In this document: positions 11,563 to 22,610 of the stretch, in pieces
How the letters are laid out: each line of letters starts with the position of its first letter
Position numbering within the stretch: the first letter of the stretch is position 1
Assembly (NCBI GenBank): GCA_016648135.1
Contig: JADDOH010005106.1
Span: 1-64,000 of the forward strand
Reading direction: 5' to 3'
Length of the DNA: 64,000 bases
DNA from: Agrypnia vestita
Taxonomy: Eukaryota; Arthropoda; Insecta; Trichoptera; Phryganeidae
Notes under the pieces: generated by a model
Databases searched by the model: none
The model's input: only the letters and a program-made list of their open reading frames with translations
What the model was told of the DNA's origin: nothing
Made by a program: the position numbers and the translations under genes

Positions 11563-12565
11563 TAATGTCTTCAAATAAAAATATATACCTATATAAATTA
11601 ATTAATTAATTAAGGAAAATAAAAAATAATCTTAAACAAAACTTTAACCCTTTTTACATTAAACAATTATTCTACACATATTTACACTTGGACTTATGAC
11701 TAACTCAACTTTCACTAACATTCCACTTGATACTCTGTAGATACATAATAACTACCTTATGAAAATAAATACTACTGACGAACTCGAAAAAATATTATAA
11801 TTGTGTTCTATAACGCCACTCTGGGACAGGCGTAGCCTAGTAGAGTGGCATAATCTGCAAATTAAACAAAACAAAAAAAAATGTGTAATTTATCTTATGT
11901 TTTATTGTTAAATTAGTATTAAGTATCTTTATTTGTAAACAAGGATTTTTTTAAATAAATAAATATTAATTCATTTGAGTTAATTCTTGAACTCCACAAG
12001 TCGTGAATAACTTAACGTTTATTTATTTTTAGAGCTTTCTGATTGATTGGGTTCATTAATTTCAAACCTGTCAAACTTAAAACGACAAAATTGACGACAT
12101 TACAATGTTATACATTAACTATCAAGATACCGAAATAACAATATTGCCTATTTCAGAATACGGTCGTATAATCGTTTGAGAGCAAAATCTTTTATACCTA
12201 CATGTTCACAAAGAGAAAATCCAACAATTCCCCAGTGGAAACTGTTTACAGAAGTGCTTGTCGGCTGTATTTCCAATGAGGGTTCTGAAATAAAACCGCT
12301 ATTTATTTTCTTCTCCTCGCAAGGTTTTAATGGCTAGGTAGGCACCCACCGGGCGCTCGTGGAGCGCGCTGATTTATGTGCATACAGTACCTACCCTTCC
12401 GTTTCTCTTGTAATATGATAATGAATTTTCCCACAACTCGCCCGTAGGTAGGTACTATGTCTTCAAGTTATTCATGATCGAATTGATAGAATTACCTTTA
12501 ATTAACCGGATTGCAAATTTACAAAAACGGTTAAAATCACTTTTTTAACTTGCAATTTCTATTTT
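11563..12565. other. Probable LINE 3' tail and AT-rich DNA
   Basis: The first about 320 bp look like the 3' UTR of the preceding LINE fragment, ending in an A-rich run near 11870-11880. Nothing further was recognised. Confidence 0.4.
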
Positions 12566-12599
12566 ATGAAATTTCAAATACAATACTGTTTAATTAAAG

Positions 12600-12760
12600 G
12601 CCGGCTACCTTTACGATGTGAAGGATATAAAGGCAAAGACAGCAATATCAACAAAAAAAATCGAATGCAGTCAGAGAGGATAACTAATTTAAAATGCACG
12701 GAATTCGAAATTTATTTATTAATAGGAAATATAGCTTTATCTCTTGCAAAATCATGTTTC
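12600..12760 (+). repeat. Dispersed repeat, copy 1 (partner at 20290-20440)
   Basis: About 150 bp beginning GAAGGATATAAAGGCAAAGA is repeated near 20298 (GAGGGATATAAAAGCAATGA). The downstream blocks are in the same order in both (GAATGCAGTC, TAATTTAAAATGCAC/TAGAATGTACC, AGGAAATATAGCT). A 143-codon ORF here (12566-12997) spans the repeat and is low complexity, so I do not call it a gene. Confidence 0.65.
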
Positions 12761-13135
12761 CTCTATCACTATCCAAACAATGGCAAAATCAACTTCAACC
12801 AATCAAGCCCCAATGATTTTCTTTTAGCTTTATGTATTCTTATGATTGTATATTATTGTATATTATATTATCAATCTAATAAATTCATTTTGCTTTCTTT
12901 TTTACATTTAAACTTCTTTACTATTGTTATTTGTTACTATTACACAATTACACAAATAGAAAATGAGAATAACTGTCACAGAACAGGTTTTACCTAGTGT
13001 GGCAGTTATTTGTATAATTAAAACAAATGTAAAATAAACAATAAATAAAATAAAAATAAAAAATAAAATAAAATGATTCGTCACTTGACAAAATGGCCGC
13101 TTCATACTAAAGTAGTTGATGTCTGAAACATCACA

Positions 13136-13225
13136 GCAAAGACAGCAATATCAAATTATGTAAATAGCAAAATCAGCAATCTCCACCACTTGGTAGCAAA
13201 CACAGAAATATCCATATTTAAGAAT
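13136..13225 (+). repeat. Degenerate minisatellite, about 30-bp unit
   Basis: Three decayed units start at 13136, 13167 and 13196: GCAAAGACAGCAATATC, GCAAAATCAGCAATCTC and GCAAACACAGAAATATC. The same word also occurs singly at 12633 and as a pair at 20462 and 20494. Confidence 0.65.
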
Positions 13226-13345
13226 ACGTGAGAATTAGCCGCCACGGCCTCACCGGAAAGGGAGCAGAGTCCCCAAATCTGCCGCGCGGAGCAGGGGAGA
13301 GACGGAAGTCACAGGGCTTGCGACCTGTCGTCGGCAGGTTTAAGG
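13226..13345. other. Isolated GC-rich patch of unknown origin
   Basis: About 110 bp of markedly GC-rich sequence (around GCCGCCACGGCC and GCCGCGCGGAGCAGGGGAG) lies in AT-rich DNA. It has no ORF of note and no tRNA or rRNA signature that I recognise. It is probably a transposon fragment. Confidence 0.35.
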
Positions 13346-14297
13346 ATCCTTATTTTATCAAATATTTATTTATACACGTAAGTATGTATACAATGGAAAA
13401 CTGAGGTGGCAATTGTTTTTAAAAACTTGTTTCTAATAAAATGTATGTTTTGAAATCTATGAAGATTCCAGAGAAATTTCCTTGAGATGTGACAGTACAT
13501 TCAAAATTAGTTATCCTCAGTGACAAAACATTTTAATTTTTTTTTGGATATAGCTGCATTTTCTTTTATACTCCTCATGTGTATTTATTATTTATATAGA
13601 GGAAAAGTGACCAAAGAAAAAAACTTCTTTGCTGCTGTAGTTACTTAGCTTATTGTGTCTTAATTAAATAACTGAAATCAGTTATTTAATTAAGTTAAGT
13701 CAACTCCATTTATTTTTAATTTTTTAGTGTTCTGTGAGAAATAATTATATCAATAATTTTAATTTATTTAAGTTAAAAAGTTGTCAAAAAATCACGCAAA
13801 ATATATTCTTTTTTAAAAAATAACTTGTATGAAAACCAATTGAAAAATTCAAAAATAATTTTTATTAATTAATTATAATGATTTACTTTGTAATATTATT
13901 GCATAAAACATGTGATACGTCCATACAGTTATATAAACAATGTATAAAATTATGAAACATTGTTGGTTGCTTTATTAATTGGTGGGTACTTTATTAATTG
14001 ATTAAATAGGTGATTATTAAATGATTAGAAAGATATAATATGCATTTAAAATATATGTAACCTAACGAATAAATCTTAATTTGATACATTTCCATTCAAA
14101 AATGTGTTGCAAAATGCTAGAGAAGCTATGAGAAAAAGTTTAAAAAAAATCAATTTCAGCAAAACACAAACCAGACAATCGCCCAGCTTGAACAAGTCGA
14201 TAATCATATCCGTCGAGGAAAACAAATTTGAATTGTACGCAGAAAAAGGTTATGAACTCAAGAAATTAGTTTTTCTACATCATGACTTTTCTTCCAG

Positions 14298-14421
14298 GAA
14301 TCTACCTCGAGCTATTTGGATTGCGATGCCACTTGTAACAACGATCTATGTGCTGGCTAACTTGGCTTATTTTGCTGTGGTTACCAAACAGGAGATGTTG
14401 GATTCAGCTGCTGTAGCTGTG
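14298..14421 (+). CDS. SLC7 (y+L/LAT-type) amino-acid transporter, exon A
   Basis: This is the first of three recognised coding exons of a light-chain amino-acid exchanger. It is bounded by an acceptor (TTTTCTTCCAG) and a donor (GTAAGT). It encodes RNLPRAIWIAMPLVTTIYVL and ANLAYFAVVTKQEMLDSAAV, which matches the loop after TM6 and TM7 of the family (N/RNLPRAI, AYF.V...EML.S.AVAV). The exon starts in phase 2 and ends on a codon boundary, so it joins the exon at 16686 in frame. The N-terminal half (TM1-6, about 240 residues) was not found in the window; it may lie in small upstream exons or beyond the left edge. Confidence 0.9.
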
Positions 14422-14656
14422 GTAAGTTGCATCTTTATTCATTTTTCTTCAAATTAATTTTTCTATCTCTATACACTACTCATAGATTGAATGAAAATTT
14501 TTCTACTAACGCAATACACTACTTACATGTAGATTCACAAAAGTAGCTTATGTTTATATTACGAATGTAAGTATCAAGCATCCAGGACATTCAGAAAAAT
14601 TATACCAAATTCGTATTACTAGAAAAATACACAACCTACATAATATTAATATAATA

Positions 14657-14657
<1 letters not shown>

Positions 14658-14698
<41 letters not shown>

Positions 14699-14730
14699 GT
14701 ATATATATATAATATATGTATATAAATGCA
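14658..14730. repeat. (AT)n microsatellite
   Basis: A long run of TATATA with a few interrupting TG steps lies inside the transporter intron. Confidence 0.9.
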
Positions 14731-15123
14731 ATATATTCATGGTCATTAATCAAGCGGCGGCCGGTCCCGATCAAGTTGGTTAAGATGGCTTCTACTACTA
14801 TATTTATTACGTAGTATGTATGTAAAATACAGATAATGTAACTACAAAGTGTATCAACAGTAAGCAAGTCGGTTTTGTATTTCTGTAGAAACAAATTAAA
14901 GATTTGATTTTTAGCTTCGTTTCATTTTCAGCCATATTAACATTGTCAATTCCGTTCATAAAAGTATCGATTTATCATATATCAATTTAAAAAAATTTAA
15001 ATCCTACTGAATTTTTGTTTTCACTCTCCCATAAATTTAACTTTTTTAAAAAAATGTGACTCTATTTTATTGAATGTGCAATATATTTGTTTTTAATCTC
15101 ATCATAACGGTACATTATTACAT

Positions 15124-15230
15124 AGGCGGCCCTCGTAGCCCAATGGGCTAGTTTCGCTAGACGCTAGTTTCCCACACCAAGGGTTCGGGGTTCAATTCCT
15201 AGTAAGGTTTAAAAAGGTTTATAAAAAACA
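15124..15230 (+). mobile_element. tRNA-derived SINE-like element
   Basis: A good pol III A box (TAGCCCAATGGG, 15136-15147) and B box (GGTTCAATTCC, 15189-15199) are spaced as in tRNAs. The flanking sequence does not fold into a full cloverleaf by eye, which favours a SINE head over a working tRNA gene. Confidence 0.6.
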
Positions 15231-15934
15231 ATTAATCTATGTGATTTATTCAAGCCTGAGTGTTGAGATAAATCTCATGACCATGTGCACATGTTACTAT
15301 TTTGATCTGGAGATAAACTCACAGATCCTTGATATTGGTAGGAAGAGACAAAAATTCAAACTTGTGTATAAAAGTATTTATGTATTAAAGTAGGTATAAA
15401 TGTATTCTCCTCTGGCCTCCCCCGTTACTAGATTATGATGATTTTATGGCCATATACTTTAAATACGTATGCCATTTTTTTTTTTTAATATGATCATACG
15501 CTTTAATAAATATCGAAACATATTTTATCAAAATACACTGTAAAAATATTTATTAATATAAAAAAAAAGTTATTTTCATGTCATGTTACAATAATCTCAC
15601 TTCATCTGGCGAAACTCAAAGAAGTAACATTTGGCATAAAACCGCAAAGGTATGTTTTTGTCCTTCAACTACGCGCGTACAATAGTGTGAGGTTAGAAGA
15701 AAGCTAACGACTTTGAGCAAAACTCTAATAATATTACGTCAGTTTGCGATTCACTGTAGGAAAGCGTGTTTGTGCCAGTCGTTGTAGTATTTCCTCTGGT
15801 AAGTATATGTTTTTGTATATTATCGTTACGAAATTGTATATTTGCACAATGCAATGTTAATTGTGTGTAGATGTCATGTATTACGTTAAACTGTGGTCAG
15901 AAAAGCGAGTTATGTTGTTTTTGTAGGTTATGTG

Positions 15935-16330
15935 CGATTTTGTCACTCCTCTGGCGTCACTTCTCTGGCATATTTCATGCCAGAGAAAATACATGAGCGC
16001 CAGAGAAGGGCGAAATTTTGTTTCGTTAATGTTTAATGTTTTAAGGCTCCATTTCATTTCCTCTAGATACTCGAGCATAATCAGACATTATGGCAAATGT
16101 TAAAAAGAAGCAAACAAGGAAAGAGAAGTTAGAAAAAAAGCGTCAAGCTGAAAAATTACGCTACCAAAGAATTAAAAACGATCTGGTTAAAAATTCTGAA
16201 TCATATACTATAATTTATATATGTTTTATTTAATATTAGTCCCCTTTCTTAGCTAATAATCAATGGCCTGTCACTTCCCTGCTTTAATTTGTCACTACTC
16301 TGCCAATAGTGTCACTCCCCTGGTAACACA
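15935..16330 (+). repeat. Repeat-associated fragment with GTCACTNCTCTGGC words and a short basic ORF
   Basis: The word GTCACT.CTCTGGC or a close variant occurs about five times (near 15943, 15956, 16268, 16290, 16311), and an inverted CGCCAGAGAA lies near 15999. Between them, 16090-16233 is an open frame starting MANVKKKQTRKEKLEKKRQA and continuing KLRYQRIKNDLVKNSE. This is a highly charged segment like the N-termini of some multicopy uncharacterised insect proteins. It may be the start of a transposon protein cut off by decay. No function is assigned. Confidence 0.4.
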
Positions 16331-16685
16331 TTTTCCTCTTGTGCTTATAAAATTTAAAAAAATGAAAAAATCTTCTGGCCCTCATCATTACAAATTTAAA
16401 AATAGTGTCAAATAGAGAAATTATCAATATTGAATGGAACAGATTACATTTCCTTCAGGGACACAAAAAATCAAATACCGTATATTCACCCATATCTCAA
16501 TGTCTAGAATCAAAATTCTCATAAAAGTCTTATTCACAGATATGTATGTGTATCAATAGTCTTGCTTGTTCAGTGATCTATCACTGCTTACAATTTAAGT
16601 TCATTTAATTGTCACACCTGGCAATTCGTTCTCAAATTTTATTTTACAAAGAATATTTAATATTTCATTATGTGTTTATTTTCAG

Positions 16686-16886
16686 ACATTTGGGCAAAAA
16701 ATGTTTGGGAACGCTTATTGGGCCATTCCATTATTTGTCGCACTATCGACATTTGGAGGTGTAAATGGAATCCTGTTCACTTCAGCGAGGCTTTTCATGA
16801 CAGGAGCACAGGAAGGCCATCTCCCGGATATCTTTTCTCTGGTTCACAGTAAGAAGTTAACACCAGTACCATCGCTGCTGTTTACA
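16686..16886 (+). CDS. SLC7 (y+L/LAT-type) amino-acid transporter, exon B
   Basis: This 67-codon, phase 0/0 exon lies between TTATTTTCAG and GTAAGA. It encodes [40 protein letters not shown] and [28 protein letters not shown]...F..SRLF..GA.EGH.P...S is the most conserved signature of the heterodimeric (heavy-chain-linked) SLC7 exchangers and corresponds to TM8 and the following loop. The GHLPD and LTPVPSLLF stretch resembles y+L-type members (SLC7A6/7) more than LAT1, as far as can be judged by eye. Confidence 0.95.
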
Positions 16887-16990
16887 GTAAGAAGTTTTTA
16901 TTATTTATATTTTCAGTTTAATCTAGATTTACACTTTCTGGAATATTTCTCAATAATGTTCAAAAGTCCCGTCATCCAGAAATGTCTGTA

Positions 16991-17283
16991 CAGTTAGTCC
17001 TCAAGTTACGACAGTTCGACTTATGACGATACGCATTTACGACAAACATTTTTCACAACATAAAATATGATTGCTATAAATTTAGTAATTCATTTTGTAA
17101 TGCTATCTCTAAAAGCTAATGTAAATTTTAAATGAAAGATTACTTTTTTATGTTATTAAATAATTTATTATTTAAATAAATTAAAAAATTTTGTTTAATG
17201 AAATTCGACTAACAATTAAAGTTTAGGAACATAACTTGTAGTTAGGAACGAATCTCGTTAGGTCATAAGTTGAGGAATACCTG
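16991..17283. mobile_element. Tc1/mariner-type MITE
   Basis: A 293-bp element flanked by TA on both sides. The left end is CAGTTAGTCCTCAAGTTACG, and the right end reads inward as CAGGTATTCCTCAACTTATG. The inside is AT-rich and non-coding. It lies in the intron between transporter exons B and C. Confidence 0.75.
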
Positions 17284-17394
17284 TAATTGAAGAATCTCTT
17301 TTGCACTATGACTCATTCATAATAGTTTAAAGATTATAAATAATTTTTTATTAATAATTATATAGCAATGAAGAGTATTTTTGAGTAACTTGTT

Positions 17395-17470
17395 GGTGTA
17401 GGGTCATGACGCTTGCCTAGTGATCTGGTGGTCAGTGGTTCGAGCCCTATTCCAGAATACCAGAAAGTTA
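17395..17470 (+). mobile_element. tRNA-derived SINE-like element, second family
   Basis: The pol III A box TGGTGTAGGG (about 17394) and B box GGTTCGAGCCC (about 17438) are about 40 bp apart. No flanking direct repeats were defined. Confidence 0.5.
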
Positions 17471-17861
17471 GTCCTATTTTCATGGCACAGGCGTTTAGCT
17501 TATTTTGAAAACAGTAAGAATATTGACATGACACGCATTCAGTGTTTGCATCTTTATTTAAAAAAGAAAATAGGTAGGTACATTACATTATTAATGTTAT
17601 TTGTTTTGGAATCGCAAGGCTTAGGCATTATTAGATATAATTCCAAATATTTTATATTGAAAGCGCATTTGGCGCTCCAACAAAATACTTATTTTTGAAA
17701 TTATATTAAAGTCATGTTATTCTTTTTGGAAGAAACATAAAAAAAAACAAAAACTAGATCCATACCTTTTCGCCATCACAAAACCCATTTATTTCAGGTT
17801 AAGATGAGGCTTTGACAATTAAATTTTCAATACATGGAATACATACATTAATACATATATT

Positions 17862-18862
17862 GGGTTGTATTCTGAAAATAACAAATTATTTTGGTGATTG
17901 TTACCCATAACATATTTATGCCCGTGTAATTACTTAATTACATTTACGACTTTTGCAATTTTAGATGAGACCTTTGAAAAGTAGTCGTGAATCTACATGG
18001 TCTACCTAATGTCCTATCGTCGCTGTATATATAATAAATCCTATGTGCGTTTTAGTACATTCTAAGATATATGAAACCGTTTTAAAAAATAATTGCATAG
18101 GCTAGATTTATAAAAAATATTTTTAATAATTACTACGCAGACTTTCCAGATGAACGGCAATGTTTTTTTTAAGTATATCTCTATTATTTATATGAAAAAT
18201 TGACAAATTGATTCGTTCATCTCAGAACGTACTAAACGTCTTATTGGCTTTATTATATATACAGTGACGATATGATAATTGAGGGGAATGTTGAGTATGA
18301 GAGATTGTCATTAAAAACTCAAGATAGGGAGTAGAAATTGCATCCCGTGTTTTTAGGTGTATCTACATAATATACGAATAGTGTAATGTCACTTTTCAAC
18401 ACCCAACCCTTGTGCAGTAATACATATAATATAAACCATTTTAAATTAAAATAGTAATGATATAAACAATATTTTGTCGCACATACTTGCATTGTTGTGT
18501 CGGACCTCCACGATGTCTTGGATTTCTTTAGACTTGTTTATTGATATGGATGTAAAACTATCCTATCATCATACAAACCAGATGTTACAACCTAGAATTT
18601 TGTCTGAAATTTTTGATGAATGTTATATAAAATAAGTATGTACCTACATACTGGCATTATTTTAAAGGTTGGTAGAAATTAGTTTGTTTCATACATCTAC
18701 TAATTTCATCATTCAAAGAGTTCAAATATTAAATTAAAGCCAACATTTTCATAACAATGATAGAAATATTGACATTTGACAGATGTCTTGATTCCTCTAT
18801 TTTCGAGTGTTTTGTGGTAACAATCACCAAATAAAAATCTAGTTATTTTCGGAATACAGCCG
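17862..18862. mobile_element. About 1-kb inverted-repeat DNA transposon with a nested palindrome
   Basis: The ends are inverted repeats of about 44 bp: the left starts GGGTTGTATTCTGAAAATAA and the right, read inward, CGGCTGTATTCCGAAAATAA; both continue into GGTGATTGTTACC. A possible ATT target duplication flanks it. A second inverted pair lies inside (18013-18068 with 18219-18275; CCTATCGTCGCTGTATATAT against its complement), suggesting a nested MITE. No transposase ORF is visible. It is in the intron before transporter exon C. Confidence 0.65.
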
Positions 18863-19109
18863 ATTGACTATTTATTAAAACCAAGCCAAACAGTTGTGCT
18901 ATGAAAATTTTGTGGCTAACTGTAATGAGTATTGAACCACTAATTCATTGGTTACTAAGTGAGCATTTATTCGCCAAGCCAAACAATCACGGTGTTATGA
19001 ACGTTCATATACGATTACATTCTCATGACAAATATAATGCACTATTTTTAAATCAAATTATTTTTATGTAATTTTTCATTTTATATATAATGTATTTACT
19101 TTCTTTTAG

Positions 19110-19511
19110 TGCTTCATTTCACTCTTGATGCTGTGTACGAGCGATATCTTCGCATTGATAAACTACTTCTCTCAGATTTTGTGGCTATCTGTGGGTGCAA
19201 GTATACTGGGCATGTTATCTCTGAGAAGGACAAGACCTGAACTGCCAAGACCAATAAGAGTGAACACATTCCTCCCGATATCATTTCTTGTATGCATAGG
19301 ATTTCTAGTTATTATTCCTGCCATCGCTGAACCGTGGAATACAGCAATTGGTGTAGGCATTCTGATTTCTGGTATACCCGTGTATTATGTGTGCGTTAAA
19401 TCGAAAAAACCCGAAGCTTATGAAAGATTTTCAAGATCTACTATGATCCTAACTCAGAAAATATTTGATTGCATCTCTGTTGATGACGGCGAAAAGTTAA
19501 TTAACCATTGA
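19110..19511 (+). CDS. SLC7 (y+L/LAT-type) amino-acid transporter, terminal exon
   Basis: This last exon follows TTTCTTTTAG and ends at TGA. It encodes 133 residues: CFISLLMLCTSDIFALINYF (TM9; SDIFALINY is conserved), QILWLSVGASILGMLSLRRT (TM10), RPIRVN and PISFLVCIGFLVIIP (TM11), a TM12 with GVGILISGIPVYYV, then a roughly 40-residue hydrophilic tail. With exons A and B it gives about 241 residues, the C-terminal half of a roughly 480-500-residue transporter. Family members exchange neutral or cationic amino acids at the plasma membrane as a disulphide-linked partner of an SLC3 heavy chain. An AATAAA lies at 20055-20060. Nothing suggests a pseudogene: splice sites, phases and motifs are all intact. 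Confidence 0.95.
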   Translation, partial: CFISLLMLCTSDIFALINYFSQILWLSVGASILGMLSLRRTRPELPRPIRVNTFLPISFLVCIGFLVIIPAIAEPWNTAIGVGILISGIPVYYVCVKSKKPEAYERFSRSTMILTQKIFDCISVDDGEKLINH

Positions 19512-21322
19512 AAATATTCTTATTGCCTAGTGAAGTAAATTTATAAAAGGTATTTTTTTAAATGCATTCCACTTTTTTTGCAGTTGTCTTATTTAAAGAG
19601 TGATCAAATCCTTTAATTCATTGCTCCTTAAAAAAATTGAATCTTCTCAAAAGCGCTATGTTCCTTAGTAAAAATATAAGTAGGTACCTACCACCTATCC
19701 CAAAATTTGTATTTGACAGATGGACTATAGATATAATGAATATTTATTTTTATCTTTAAAAAACCATGACATTTTAATCCTAATTACCCACATTTATAAA
19801 TAACTAGGAGGTAATATTTCCATTTAGGTATCTCAACATTATATGAGATTGAAAGACCAATATGAAAATAATGTTTTAGTACTTAGTTTTAATTTATGAA
19901 AAATGTTATTATTTGGCCTGTAATGTATGATATTTATGATATGTTGTCATTAAATTGACTAAATTTAGATTACTATTTGCATTGATATCGTTTGTATATA
20001 CTACCATTTCACTAGGATAATATAAAATATAATAATTAATTTGCAAACTTATCCAATAAAACATATACAATTTACCTATTTATATATGCTCTAAGACTTT
20101 TTCAATGTGATTACAACATACATTTTATTATATCAAATATTGCTGTTTTTATATATTTGAATGATACAACACGTATAATATGTCAATGTAATAAAAGTGA
20201 AGATGATTAATGAGCCCATTTTTCATTTATTGTGGTTTAGTTTCTTTTCAATTTCTATATCACAAAATAGCGTTCACTTTTTTCAATATAATCATGTGAG
20301 GGATATAAAAGCAATGACAGCAATATCCAAAATTTTTTTAAATATATTTTGAATGCAGTCACCGAGGATTATTAATTTAGAATGTACCGAATTTGAGATT
20401 TTATAGGAAATATAGCTCTATCCTTTAGAAATTAATATTTACAACTTACTACATATTAAGAGCAAAGACAGTAATATCCTCATAGTGTAAAAAGTAAAGG
20501 CAGCAATATCTACTTAAAGCAATCAATCCTCAAGGATGTGATCTGTGGGCGAAAGAAAATAATAATGATGCAAAAAGACAATTATGAAAAAAAAAATTAA
20601 GAAAAAGAAAAAGATTATTTTTAAGAAATATATAAAATAAAATGTTTTTGAATTTTATTAGTCGTATTATTGTAGTCGTATCGTATACATTATAAACCAA
20701 TATAATAACAATATAAATATCAAATATTATCACAATCACGCCAAATAAAGAATAGGTACCTACTCGCTCATCTAATTTAAAAAAATATATTAATAACGCA
20801 TACTTGTTTGATAATCTCTTTATTAATGTAATATTATATAAAATAACTTTAAAAATGCATACTATGTGAATCTTTGAAAATTAACATGAAAGCATTTTCC
20901 ATTCAATGTTCAAGTGTATGATAACTTTGTTAAAAAAACATACAAATTTACCTATTTAAAATAGACACATATATCATACATTAATAATAGTCACTAATAT
21001 GCTCACAATATGTTAACTCGATATAATAATAAAAATATATTAACTATTATTTTAAATAGTCAGAACTACAGAATCATTATGTTATCTATATAGATATATA
21101 ATATTTATCTACTACTGTGGGTAATATCATCACCATGCAAGAGAAAGTGACCAAGTGCATTTTTTGCAAAAAAGAATGACGTCTGACTGACATAATGGTG
21201 GCCTGGAAAAAATAACAAAGTGATTTTCAACTTGGAAGTATAATAAGTATATTGACTTCTTAAAAATGACTATCTGCATTGATGCTTATTTCCTTTCCAA
21301 GCAAAATTGACTATTGGACTAA
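19512..21322. other. AT-rich intergenic DNA, transporter 3' UTR and repeat copy 2
   Basis: The proximal part is probably transporter 3' UTR. 20290-20510 is the second copy of the dispersed repeat and minisatellite seen at 12.6-13.2 kb. No gene was recognised elsewhere. Confidence 0.5.
20290..20515 (+). repeat. Dispersed repeat, copy 2, with two minisatellite units
   Basis: It is the homologue of 12600-12760. It ends with GCAAAGACAGTAATATC (20462) and GTAAAGGCAGCAATATC (20494), which match the 30-bp minisatellite at 13136. Confidence 0.65.
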
Positions 21323-22129
21323 GGCCCGGTTGTTTCAAGTTCGATCAAAGTAAGCGGAAATCCTGGGTCAAACTGAGCTTAACCTCAAGGTCACGCGAAA
21401 TCTCGCAGAAAGAGTTGTTTCAAACTAAAAATCTGTCAAAAACGGATTAGGGGTGTTGCAATTGTGTAAACTAAAAATCATAGATAAATGCACGCCAAAA
21501 TAATTTTGCGTATGGCATCACATAATTTAAATTTCATTTGACAGCACGCAAATGTTTCGATACATGACGTTCATATCATCAACAATGCTGTTTTACTGAA
21601 GATGTCCATAAAAAGATGAAAGGAGACTAGTGGGCCGCATTACGCAACTAATTTAATGTTTTGTGGCTTTGTTCCCGCCTAAATGCGTACTGTCCAAAAG
21701 ATTTTCGAAGTAGATTCGAGAATATGATGACATGCGCCAGGAAGGTTAGTTGTTGACGAAATTAAATGTTATCCTACCTATTTAGTGTTTGCAAGAACAA
21801 TATATTTTTATTTGATCTGTATTGTATTTCTTTAGTTTTTCTGTTTATAACCTTTTCTTTATTTGCAGGTAATAAGAAAAGTGAATCCAAAGTGATATGC
21901 AGAATAAATTATATGTGGTTCAGTTAGATATTTTCAAAACCCAACTATCTAAAGAATCAGCAGGAAATTTACGAAGTTGTTTTGGAAAGGCGTAATGCCA
22001 AAAGATATCTGGCTTAATTTTATTAAAAGTTGTATTTTTTATTAAAATATTCATTTTCCTGTTAATAGGTAGGTAAATAAAATACAATAAAATAAAAGAG
22101 TTTCATACACCGAATATATTGTTTTATTA

Positions 22130-22235
22130 CTATTATTCCGCGGACGTCCTGTGCTTCTTTCTGCTGCTTTCGACAAGCAATTTTCCTTGCCATCCTTTCT
22201 TTGCTCATCAGTTCCACATGACCAAACCATGCGAC
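22130..22235 (-). pseudogene. Short LINE RT C-terminal scrap
   Basis: The minus strand reads VVAWFGHVELMSKERMARKI, which resembles the RWFGHVERM..ER..KKI block near the end of LINE ORF2. It is only about 35 codons long and lies inside the Harbinger-type element. Confidence 0.4.
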
Positions 22236-22239
22236 AACA

Positions 22240-22610
22240 TTGGTAAATAACATCGAAGTTCGTAATCCAGTGGCCATGTCACTGGCTCTGCATACTGAGA
22301 ATTCCGGGTTTGATTCCCGGTGAGGTCGCAATACATCTGATTTCTTTAAAATCTAGGTGTTCTTGTCGGACCGCAATTAAAAGTGGGCCTTCTGGCCCAT
22401 TGTAGCATTAAAAATTGCTGTATATATGGTTTGAGGGCATAGTCCCAGTCTCCTACAATATAGCAATTACCAAATCTGGTACCTAGTACCGTTTGTCGTA
22501 ACTTGTATTTCGGTTGACTAAAATGTGGTCTGTGGTCAGCCATTGCTCTGGTAATGGCTGACCCTATCCTCGGTCCAAGAAACAGTATTCCAGATGCATC
22601 ACCTACGCAC
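22240..22610 (+). mobile_element. tRNA-derived SINE-like element, third family
   Basis: The B box GGTTTGATTCC (22307-22317) sits inside CCGGGTTTGATTCCCGG, a 5-bp stem with a T-loop-like apex. TGGCCATGTCACTGGC upstream is a poor A box. A roughly 280-bp unrelated body follows. Confidence 0.5.

Larger units (their letters stand above)
14422..16685 (+). other. Transporter intron 1 (recognised part)
   Basis: The intron has canonical GTAAGT and TTTTCAG ends. It contains an AT microsatellite, a tRNA-derived SINE-like sequence and a fragment rich in the word GTCACTNCTCTGGC, all listed separately. Confidence 0.8.

Noticed and set aside
12566..12997. 143-codon plus-strand ORF
   Set aside because: It runs through a dispersed repeat and a T-rich stretch, has low-complexity hydrophobic composition and no motif.
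13136..13225. CRISPR-like array (about 17-bp repeats at 30-bp spacing)
   Set aside because: Only three degenerate units in eukaryotic DNA, with no associated genes; a decayed minisatellite explains it.
15124..15230. Functional tRNA gene
   Set aside because: Both pol III boxes are present, but I could not pair an acceptor stem or a standard anticodon arm; a SINE head is more likely.
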